From positions 148,665 to 212,664 of the forward strand of contig JACRBZ010000031.1 of assembly GCA_016219185.1 (NCBI GenBank): a DNA stretch of 64,000 bases, read 5' to 3'. How positions within the stretch are numbered: position 1 is the first letter of the stretch; each line of letters starts with the position of its first letter. Source of the DNA: Deltaproteobacteria bacterium (GTDB taxonomy: Bacteria > Desulfobacterota > Desulfobacteria > Desulfobacterales > Desulfatirhabdiaceae). This document shows, piece after piece, positions 16,080-23,347 of this stretch. Position numbers and translations under genes: made by a program. The notes under the pieces are model-generated. The model was not told where the DNA came from, searched no databases, and saw only the letters and a list, made by a program, of their open reading frames with translations.

Positions 16080-17090
16080 ATGGTTGAAAAGATTGACATT
16101 TTTGAGTTCATCAACCTTTTGTTGGATATTATGGAAATGCCCCTAACGCCTCCCGATGATCTTTCCCGGCCCGATACCCTGCCAGAGACTCTGTCGGTCG
16201 CGAAAAAAAAGATTGAACGCTCTCTCAAACCGCTTACCGCGGATGAAATCCATCAGGACATTCCCGGATTATATCAACTTAAAAAACAGGATATGGTTAA
16301 ACTGCTTCAACGGGAAGCAGGGTCCGGAACGATCCACCGTTGGTCGGCAGGGCCCGGCAGCCGGAAAGAACGCTACTGGCATCAGGATGAAACCGCCTAT
16401 TTCCAGAGCAGGATCCTGTCCGCGCTTTCCAGGCAAGACCTGACAAAAACCGATTTGCTGGAAAACGTAAAAAAGGGCGCTGTCCCCTGTACGAAAACCC
16501 GCTTGACCTACATTGTCAATACCACACTGACAGCCCTTATTAAAGAAAAAACACTATTTGAAGTTCCGCCCTGGGGGAGTTATAAAAAATCCCGTTTCGC
16601 GGCCCATCCCCCGGATCTTAAGATATATCTGGATAAAACCCGAAAAGAATTCAACCGGGTCTGTCAGAAACTGAAAAAAGTAGGCATTGGCGCCGAACAA
16701 GCGTTTGCGGCTTTTGAAAATATGCTGTCCTTTTCGCGGACCACTGCTTCTCCTTCAGGAATGGACAGCCGGGAGAATGCCCAGCCCGCTTTGCTCGAAC
16801 CGGATGTATCCGAAACGGTTTTAAACCGGATGGTAAAAACCATGCTCAAAATTGTTCCGAGCGCCGCAAAACAGGCACCGGTCTGGATTCCCGACCTTCG
16901 AAGCGCCCTGGATTTACCCAAAAATACATTTGACCGTGCCATTCTGATCCTGGCAAAACAGGGAAAAGTATTTTTAAATAAGCACGCCCATCCGGCTCAG
17001 ATGTCCGATGCGGAAAAAGAGACAATGATTGCGGATGGCCAGGGCAATTATTATGTGGTGGTTGTCCTGCGCGAAGGAAATCGCGGATGA
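16080..17090 (+). CDS. Winged-helix-like protein, first gene of a nuclease-translocase operon
   Basis: The product is 336 residues from ATG 16080 (MVEKIDIFEF), preceded by CGGATAAGG; the frame is open to 16008 but would overlap the divergent elbB start. I do not recognise the family. Two segments look like winged helices: around the middle (SRILSALSRQDLTKTDLLEN, then TRLTYIVNTTLTALIKEKTL, with an arginine-rich wing) and the C-terminal 85 residues (VWIPDLRSALDLPKNTFDRA, ILILAKQGKVFLNK, a loop, then NYYVVVVLRE). A charged linker separates them. The last codons overlap the next start (ATGA), so it is coupled to the AAA+ gene. DNA binding or target recognition is the inferred role. Confidence 0.6.
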   Translation: MVEKIDIFEFINLLLDIMEMPLTPPDDLSRPDTLPETLSVAKKKIERSLKPLTADEIHQDIPGLYQLKKQDMVKLLQREAGSGTIHRWSAGPGSRKERYWHQDETAYFQSRILSALSRQDLTKTDLLENVKKGAVPCTKTRLTYIVNTTLTALIKEKTLFEVPPWGSYKKSRFAAHPPDLKIYLDKTRKEFNRVCQKLKKVGIGAEQAFAAFENMLSFSRTTASPSGMDSRENAQPALLEPDVSETVLNRMVKTMLKIVPSAAKQAPVWIPDLRSALDLPKNTFDRAILILAKQGKVFLNKHAHPAQMSDAEKETMIADGQGNYYVVVVLREGNRG

Positions 17091-18946
17091 TCAACCCCTT
17101 TCGAAACCGTATCGTCGCCGATCCCTGGCGGCCCGGGGGAGCCGACGTCACTGAAATCCATTCCAGTGCTTTCGACCTCTGCCGCAGGGCACTGAATACG
17201 GTCCGAAAGGAAGGGCGCACCACATCCGTTCTTCTGTACGGCGAAACCGGAAGCGGGAAAACCCATGTCCTGAATCGCCTCCAGCATTATACGCTCACCC
17301 TGCCCAATCTTCATGTTTTTGGATCGGTCCGCCTCCATACCAGTCCCAACCGGCTCTGGAGGCATCTTCGCGCCAGTTTTGTCGAAAGCCTGTTCAAGCC
17401 CGGCAAACATGGGCGGCCCCAGATCGAGCTGATGTTGATGCGAAGGCTCTATCTCCTGTACCGGAAAACCGCCATCCCGTTCGAAGAATTGACGGATCTT
17501 ACCGAAACCATCCGGACGGATTCCAATCTTTCCCCGAACCTGTGCCAGGCCCTGCAGCATCTGATGCATCAGCGCCATGGCCCGGATGTTCTGGCCTGGC
17601 TGAAAGGTCACTCGCTGCCGGAATCCGCATATTCCAAACTGCTGATCCGCCCGCCGGATGAGACCGATGATCCCGAGGATTCGGCCCGTGAGATGATTCT
17701 GGAGCTGTGCCGGCTGGCCGGAACGACGATTCCCGTGGTCCTTTCCTTTGACCAGATCGAAGCCCTTCAGCGTTACCCCAAGGACATCGATGGGTTATTT
17801 CGTTTCGGTCAGGCCATCCGCACCCTTCATGACGAAACATCGAATCTCCTGCTGGTCACCTGCATCCAGACTTTTTTCCTGGGCGAACTCAGGCAGGCTG
17901 TGGCGGTTCCGGATTTCGACGCCATGTCCTGTCACGAGCTGACACTGGGCACGTTGACACGCCAGCAGGCCCTGAAACTGATTTCTTCAAGAATCGAGGC
18001 CATACCGGATAAAGGATTCAATAAAAACGCGCTGTTTCAGATGCTTGAAAATGACCTGTCCGATTTTGCAGGAGAAACGAGCCGGACCTGCAGAGCTGTC
18101 CTTACACGCTGCGCGGACATCTTCGACAACCTGTCCAGCCCTGCCGGCGGACCCGGGCAGCCGGTTCCGGAGCTGCCACTTGATGCGTTTCTTCAAAATG
18201 AACTGGACGCACGGGAAGAAAGCGCTTTCAGCGGCATCGGCCCGGATGAAATGGATGATATGCTTTCAAACGTGCTTCCTTCCTTGGTCAATATCCTGGA
18301 TGAGCACTGCCGGGAAAAAGATCGGCATGATCCGGATGTGGACATGGTCATTGCCTGCCCGGATGCCGAGATCGGAATTTCGTTGTGCAATCATCAGAAT
18401 TTGAGCAGCCTGGCTGGAAAGCTTCGGCGCCTGGCTCAAAATTTTACGCATGAAAAAGGCAAGCGCCTAGTCCTGCTCAGACATCCGCAACTTCGCATCA
18501 GCCCCGGGGCCAGAAAGGTCAACCAGTACCTGCGCCGGCTGAGTGATCGTGGCATTCGGCTGGTCACCCCATCCCCGGAAGCCCTGGCAGCCCTCGATGC
18601 CTTGCGGAGCCTGCTGAGCGACGCCAGAAGCGGGGATCTGACGCATCAGGGAAAACCCGTTCATGAAAAAACCGTTCGGGAATGGTTCAAATCCCTGAAA
18701 GCCGGTTCCGCGAAGGCATTCATGGATGATGTTCTGTCCGAAAGCGATCCGATATCCCCCGAAGATCAGGAAATCCGCCAGCGTCTTCTGGAGCTGATGG
18801 AAAAAGAGCGGATCATCGCGCTGTCCGAAGCCGCGCGTCGGATCCATATCGAGGTAGCCCGACTGGAACCCTTTGTAATGAATCATATCCGCGAAATCGG
18901 GTATCTGGAAGGCCCTCCGGCCGTTCTATTCGACGTTGTTCCGTAA
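17087..18946 (+). CDS. AAA+ ATPase of a nuclease-translocase operon
   Basis: In the 619 residues, Walker A is GETGSGKT at 52-59, Walker B is IPVVLSFDQIEAL with Asp222 (DQ rather than DE), and the sensor-like strand is NLLLVTCIQTFF. The ATPase part resembles AAA_16/Orc-like domains (residues about 25-340). The second half (about 380-619) is unassigned: DVDMVIACPDAEIGISL, LAGKLRRLAQNF and KRLVLLRHPQLRI give an alternating strand-helix pattern, then a C-terminal helical part like a winged helix (RIIALSEAARRIHIEVARL). It overlaps the upstream gene by 4 bases and precedes the nuclease-FtsK gene by 13. It could load or license the translocase. The operon context is firm; the function is unknown. 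Confidence 0.7.
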   Translation: MINPFRNRIVADPWRPGGADVTEIHSSAFDLCRRALNTVRKEGRTTSVLLYGETGSGKTHVLNRLQHYTLTLPNLHVFGSVRLHTSPNRLWRHLRASFVESLFKPGKHGRPQIELMLMRRLYLLYRKTAIPFEELTDLTETIRTDSNLSPNLCQALQHLMHQRHGPDVLAWLKGHSLPESAYSKLLIRPPDETDDPEDSAREMILELCRLAGTTIPVVLSFDQIEALQRYPKDIDGLFRFGQAIRTLHDETSNLLLVTCIQTFFLGELRQAVAVPDFDAMSCHELTLGTLTRQQALKLISSRIEAIPDKGFNKNALFQMLENDLSDFAGETSRTCRAVLTRCADIFDNLSSPAGGPGQPVPELPLDAFLQNELDAREESAFSGIGPDEMDDMLSNVLPSLVNILDEHCREKDRHDPDVDMVIACPDAEIGISLCNHQNLSSLAGKLRRLAQNFTHEKGKRLVLLRHPQLRISPGARKVNQYLRRLSDRGIRLVTPSPEALAALDALRSLLSDARSGDLTHQGKPVHEKTVREWFKSLKAGSAKAFMDDVLSESDPISPEDQEIRQRLLELMEKERIIALSEAARRIHIEVARLEPFVMNHIREIGYLEGPPAVLFDVVP

Positions 18947-18959
18947 ACAAGGAGCAATC

Positions 18960-20849
18960 ATGCCCGTACGTCTGTCTGTCAGCCGGGTTCGCAAGGAAAT
19001 TCTCCGCCTTGCCGGATATTCAAATTCATCCGACGATAAAGCGCCATCAACGCGGCTTCTGGGCCGGATATTTCATGAATCCTTTGCCCGGTTTCTTGGA
19101 AATGATGACGGCTTCAGCTGGAAATCCGCCCTTCTTGAAACAGCCCCCGACGAACAGGAATGGGGGCAGCGCCTCATCCATCATCTGTATGAGAGGCACA
19201 TCGGTCCTGCCATTCAAAGAGAACAGGTTCATCTGCGAAACACAACCCCTTCGGTCATCGCCTTCTGGCAGGCCGCGCAGGAAATGTGCGCCTGGATCGC
19301 ATCCTTGTTGTGGGAAGTTCGTAAGCCCGGCACGGACATTGATCTGGTCTTCAGCCCGGAGCAGGGAGTATCCCTATCCTTTTTTGAGCCTGGCTGGACA
19401 GATTCTGTCGTGTTGTCCGGAATCGCCGATCTGGTTCTGAAAATCCCGCAGAGCGCCGGCACCAATACCCCCCGAGCCACTCAAAACCACCCCCACTGGT
19501 GCGTCGTTGAATTCAAGCTGGGAGTTGCCTGTCCGGAGGCGGATCTGGCTCAGGTCTGCCTGTATCACAAGATGCTGTCTGAACAGACCGGTGTCTCATC
19601 CGGGGCCATGGCATACATCCGTTTCAGCCCGGATAAATCGGAGCGGATTTTTATGCCGGATGAAATCCAAAGCGCCCAGAACCATCTGAAACAACTCATT
19701 GCCAGGCTGGCAGGCGTCCTTCCGGGAGGGTCGGTTTCCAAAGCACATCAAACCCGGGATATCCCGGGTTTACGGCGCAGCCCTTCTGCGTTTCCCCAGG
19801 CAGAGAAGCTCGTATCCATCTTCAGCGAATATGGCAAAGAGGTTTCACTGGATGGAAGCCCGATCACGGGGCCGACCTTTATCCGGTTTTTCATCAGGCT
19901 GGGAAAGGGGGTAAAGCTGACAACGGTTCAAGGGATTGATAAGGAAATCCAGCACCGCATGGAGCTTGGCGCACCGCCCTACATTCACATCTCGGAGGGC
20001 CGGGTCGTTGTGGATATTCAAAGACCGGACCGCCAGACAGTCCGGTTTTCAGACATCCGAAATCAATTGCCAAAGCCCGATGAATCCTTCGGCTGTTCAC
20101 GGATCATTCTGGGCGTTGATCTTTCCAATACCCTGAGAATGGCGGATCTTGCCGAGCCCGAAAACGCCCACATCCTGATCGGCGGAACCACCGGAAGCGG
20201 CAAGAGCGAATGGATGCGAACGGCCATTGCCGGGCTTCTCCTGACCAATACACCCGATACCCTTCGGCTGGTACTGATCGACCCGAAGCGAAACGCCTTC
20301 AATGACCTGAAAGGCTCCGCGTTCCTGTTGAATCCATCCGCCCTGGTCTATCCGGACGAACAGCCCGCGGAGCGCGTGCTTGAAGAACTGGCCAATGAAA
20401 TGGAGCGGCGGTACAAAAGGCTTCAGGAGGCCGGCGCAGATACCGTGGACAGGCTCGGGTACCGGGCCAGGATTTCCCTTCCGCGGATTGTCTGTATCTG
20501 TGACGAGTATTTTGATTTGATCAACCGGGACAGGGAATCGCGGAAAAAAATCGAGGCCCAGATCTTCAGGCTGGGCGCAAAAGCAAGGTCAGCCGGAATT
20601 CATCTGATGATCGCCACCCAGCATCCCGATCGGCAGACCATCAAGGGCACGCTGGATGTCAATCTGCCGGCAAGGGTGGGGCTGAAGGTGAGTAAAGGCA
20701 TTGATGCGGCCCTGCTGCTCAACCGGAAAGGCGCTGAAAATTTGCTGGGCAGCGGGGACCTGCTGTTCAGAAACATCGGCGAGCCGATAAGGCTGCAGAG
20801 CCCGCTGCTGGGTATTGAGGAACGCAGGCTTATTTTTGCCTCAAAGTAG
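18960..20849 (+). CDS. RecB/Cas4-like PD-(D/E)XK nuclease fused to FtsK/SpoIIIE DNA translocase
   Basis: The start is ATG 18960 after AAGGAGCAATC, giving 629 residues. The N-terminal part carries the full RecB/Cas4 nuclease motif order: His39 in GRIFHESF, Asp157 in LSGIADLVL, Glu184-x-Lys186 in VVEFKLG, and Gln198/Tyr202 in QVCLYHKML. Residues about 280-370 match the FtsK alpha/beta domain (GPTFIRFFIRLGKGVKLTTV). The motor follows: Walker A GGTTGSGKSEW (408-418), LVLIDPKRNAF, Walker B RIVCICDEYFDL (Asp515/Glu516), and HLMIATQHPDRQTIKG. There are no membrane segments and no FtsK gamma domain, so this is not a cell-division FtsK. A DNA pump with an attached nuclease suggests DNA end processing or destruction of foreign DNA. 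Confidence 0.85.
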   Translation: MPVRLSVSRVRKEILRLAGYSNSSDDKAPSTRLLGRIFHESFARFLGNDDGFSWKSALLETAPDEQEWGQRLIHHLYERHIGPAIQREQVHLRNTTPSVIAFWQAAQEMCAWIASLLWEVRKPGTDIDLVFSPEQGVSLSFFEPGWTDSVVLSGIADLVLKIPQSAGTNTPRATQNHPHWCVVEFKLGVACPEADLAQVCLYHKMLSEQTGVSSGAMAYIRFSPDKSERIFMPDEIQSAQNHLKQLIARLAGVLPGGSVSKAHQTRDIPGLRRSPSAFPQAEKLVSIFSEYGKEVSLDGSPITGPTFIRFFIRLGKGVKLTTVQGIDKEIQHRMELGAPPYIHISEGRVVVDIQRPDRQTVRFSDIRNQLPKPDESFGCSRIILGVDLSNTLRMADLAEPENAHILIGGTTGSGKSEWMRTAIAGLLLTNTPDTLRLVLIDPKRNAFNDLKGSAFLLNPSALVYPDEQPAERVLEELANEMERRYKRLQEAGADTVDRLGYRARISLPRIVCICDEYFDLINRDRESRKKIEAQIFRLGAKARSAGIHLMIATQHPDRQTIKGTLDVNLPARVGLKVSKGIDAALLLNRKGAENLLGSGDLLFRNIGEPIRLQSPLLGIEERRLIFASK

Positions 20850-21011
20850 AAAGAAGCCTGCACCCCAATCAAGCCGAACTGGAAAACCCGACCACACGCG
20901 CATGGCTCTGCTCTCTTGACACAAAGACGCGGTTGGAAGCTGTGTCTTCGATCCCGGATGCCCTTTTATCGCGGGAGTCTGCCGGAAAGCCATTGTCTTC
21001 GTATTCGTGCT

Positions 21012-22943
21012 TCATTCACCAGGTGCTTCAGCTTCAAAGATCGACGGGGTCATCCGTCTTTCACGAATCACGGAAAGCAGTTTTTCCAGGAGCACTTCCG
21101 GAAGCATGCCATACCGAACCGTCCCATCCAGGGTTCTTACGGAAAGGGTGCCCGTATCTTTTTCCTTGGCACCGATCGTAAGGATTACCGGAATATTGTT
21201 GATCTGGGCTTCCCGGATTTTCCGGTTCAGGCTTTCGGTCCGGGCATCGATCTCAACCCGTATGCCATGTTTCTCAAAAAAGTCTTTGACTTCGACGGCA
21301 TGGGAAACCAGATCATCGTTTATGGGAAGCATCGCCACCTGGACCGGCGCCAACCACAGGGGAAATTTCCCCGCGAAATGCTCGACCAGTATCCCGAAAA
21401 ACCGCTCGATCGAACCGTAAATCACCCGATGAATCATGATGGGCCGGTGTTTTTCATTATCCTTACCCACATAGGTCAGATTGAACCGTTCGGGCATGTT
21501 CATGTCCAATTGGATGGTGCCGCACTGCCAGGTACGGCCCAGAGCGTCCTTGATATGGATGTCGATCTTGGGGCCGTAAAATGCACCATCGCCCTCATTG
21601 ATTTTATACCCCTTCCCGTATTTATTCAGAGCGGATTTCAAACCATTGGTCGCCTCTTCCCATTGTTCGTCCGTGCCAATGGATTTTGCCGGCCGGGTGG
21701 AAAGCTCCAGATGAAACCCCAACCCGAAGGTTTGGTAGATTCTTTCAACCAACTGAAGCACCCCCAGGATTTCCGATTCAATCTGATCGGGCATCATGAA
21801 AATGTGGGCATCGTCCTGATGAAAGGCCCGAACCCGGAAAAGACCCGAAAGCACACCGCTCAGTTCGTGCCGGTGCACGAGTCCGATTTCCGCGGCACGA
21901 ATGGGAAGATCCTTGTAAGAATGGGGCTTCAGGTCGTAAAGGAGCATTCCTCCCGGACAGTTCATGGGCTTGATGGCGTATTCGATCTCATCGACCTGGC
22001 TGGTGTACATGTTCTCACGATAATTTTCCCAGTGGCCGCTACGCTCCCAGAGCCCCCGGTTCAGCATGATCGGCGTTTTGGTCTCCACATAACCGGCAAC
22101 CCGGTGCTCCATGCGCCAGTATTCCAGAAGGGCATTCCAGATGACCATTCCCCTGGCATGGAAAAAAGGCATTCCCGGAGCCTCGTCATGAAAGCTGAAC
22201 AGGTCCAGGGCCGCGCCGATCTTTCGGTGATTTCGTTTCTTGGCCTCTTCGATAAACTGGAGGTAAGCCTTAAGCTCTTTTTTATCAAAAAACGCCGTCC
22301 CGTAAATCCGCTGAAGCTGGGCCTTGGATTGATCCGCCCGCCAGTAGGCTCCGGATACCTTCATGAGCTTGATGGCCTTGACAAAGCCGGTGTGGGGAAG
22401 ATGCGGTCCTCTGCAAAGGTCCGTAAAATCCCCCTGCTCATACAGGGAAATGGTTCCATCCTGCAGATCCCGGATCATCTCCAGCTTATACGGTTCATCC
22501 CGATAAACTGCCAGAGCCTCGGCCTTGGAGACTTCGCGGCGGCGAAACGGAATTTTAGCCTGAATGATCCGCTGAATTTCCGCCTCGATTCCGGGGAAAT
22601 CCGCCTCCGAAACGGGCCCCATGTCAATGTCATAATAAAAACCATCCTCAACCACGGGACCGATGGTCAGTTTCGCGCCTTTATACACGTGCAAAATGGC
22701 CTGAGCCATGACATGAGCCGCGCTGTGTCTTAAAATGGACAGGGCTTGCGGATCCTGGGTGGTAATCAATCGAACGGAGGCATCCGTTTCAACTTTCGTA
22801 CCCAGATCAACCAGCCTGCCGTCGACTTCCATGGCCACGCAATTTCTGGCCAGACCCTCGGAGATGCTCATGGCAATGTCGATCCCTGAAGGAGGGGCTT
22901 CAAAAGTTTTACAGCTTCCATCTGGAAGGATAATTCGAATCAT
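21012..22943 (-). CDS. thrS: Threonyl-tRNA synthetase
   Basis: The 643-residue enzyme starts at ATG 22943 (MIRIILPDGS), matching the usual ThrS N-terminus, with GAGATAAGA upstream; the longer frame to 22979 adds 12 residues without support. TGS domain at 1-62. The editing domain carries HSAAHVMAQAI and the KLTIGPVVEDGFYYDID motif. In the catalytic domain MNCPGGM provides the zinc Cys, followed by RHELSGVLSGLFRVRAFHQD, and the anticodon domain contains APVQVAMLPI. It charges tRNA-Thr and edits Ser-tRNA-Thr. It appears monocistronic here, convergent with the nuclease-translocase operon; the usual infC-rpmI-rplT genes do not follow in this window. Confidence 0.96.
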   Translation of the reverse strand: MIRIILPDGSCKTFEAPPSGIDIAMSISEGLARNCVAMEVDGRLVDLGTKVETDASVRLITTQDPQALSILRHSAAHVMAQAILHVYKGAKLTIGPVVEDGFYYDIDMGPVSEADFPGIEAEIQRIIQAKIPFRRREVSKAEALAVYRDEPYKLEMIRDLQDGTISLYEQGDFTDLCRGPHLPHTGFVKAIKLMKVSGAYWRADQSKAQLQRIYGTAFFDKKELKAYLQFIEEAKKRNHRKIGAALDLFSFHDEAPGMPFFHARGMVIWNALLEYWRMEHRVAGYVETKTPIMLNRGLWERSGHWENYRENMYTSQVDEIEYAIKPMNCPGGMLLYDLKPHSYKDLPIRAAEIGLVHRHELSGVLSGLFRVRAFHQDDAHIFMMPDQIESEILGVLQLVERIYQTFGLGFHLELSTRPAKSIGTDEQWEEATNGLKSALNKYGKGYKINEGDGAFYGPKIDIHIKDALGRTWQCGTIQLDMNMPERFNLTYVGKDNEKHRPIMIHRVIYGSIERFFGILVEHFAGKFPLWLAPVQVAMLPINDDLVSHAVEVKDFFEKHGIRVEIDARTESLNRKIREAQINNIPVILTIGAKEKDTGTLSVRTLDGTVRYGMLPEVLLEKLLSVIRERRMTPSIFEAEAPGE

Positions 22944-23347
22944 TCTTATCTCGCTTTTATGGGTTTCGAATGCGTACACATTAAAAGAAATGTATGCATC
23001 ATCATATTAGATACGACAGATTAAACACATATAGAAATAATCGCCATTAAATCATTTAGGGAAAATGATCGTTCAGGTCAAGGATAATTTCACGCAATCC
23101 ATCCAGTAAACGATCTGCTTGACAAGGCAGTTTTCTTCGATTATGACTTAAATCATTAAAATCCAATATCCGCAATCCCCGTGCAGGGGGAAACATATTT
23201 CCGGTACTGCAATCCCGGCAATCAGCGACGCCGGAATGCGAAAAGTTGACGGACGATCTCAAAGTCCGCGTGCCCGACCGATTCACCAAAACGATACAGT
23301 GCAATTTTTATTCAAGGTGCTTGGAAAACCAGTAAAGGGACGATCTC
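22944..23347. other. Intergenic region between thrS and the T6SS operon
   Basis: This 404-base divergent region probably holds promoters for both directions. On the plus strand the best sigma-70-like match is at 23119-23147. A GGAAACATATTTCC palindrome lies at 23189-23202 and CCCC-GTGCA-GGGG just before it, either of which could be an operator. AAAGGGACG precedes the GTG start at 23348. An 82-codon minus-strand frame (23056-23304) has no coding features and is not called. Confidence 0.5.
23119..23147 (+). promoter_or_regulatory. Candidate sigma-70 promoter for the T6SS operon
   Basis: TTGACA (perfect -35) is followed by 17 bases and TATGAC (four of six -10 positions). It lies about 200 bases upstream of the first T6SS gene on the same strand. 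T6SS operons in this group are often sigma-54 dependent; I saw no convincing GG-N10-GC element here, so this stays tentative. Confidence 0.35.

Noticed and set aside
18960..20849. Cell-division FtsK
   Set aside because: No N-terminal membrane segments and no gamma domain; a nuclease domain occupies the N-terminus.
20916..22733. A 605-codon open frame on the plus strand
   Set aside because: It is antisense to thrS over its whole useful length; thrS is unmistakable and the frame has no domain features.
23056..23304. 82-codon minus-strand frame between thrS and the T6SS
   Set aside because: No ribosome-binding site, no recognisable fold, and it covers the likely promoter region.
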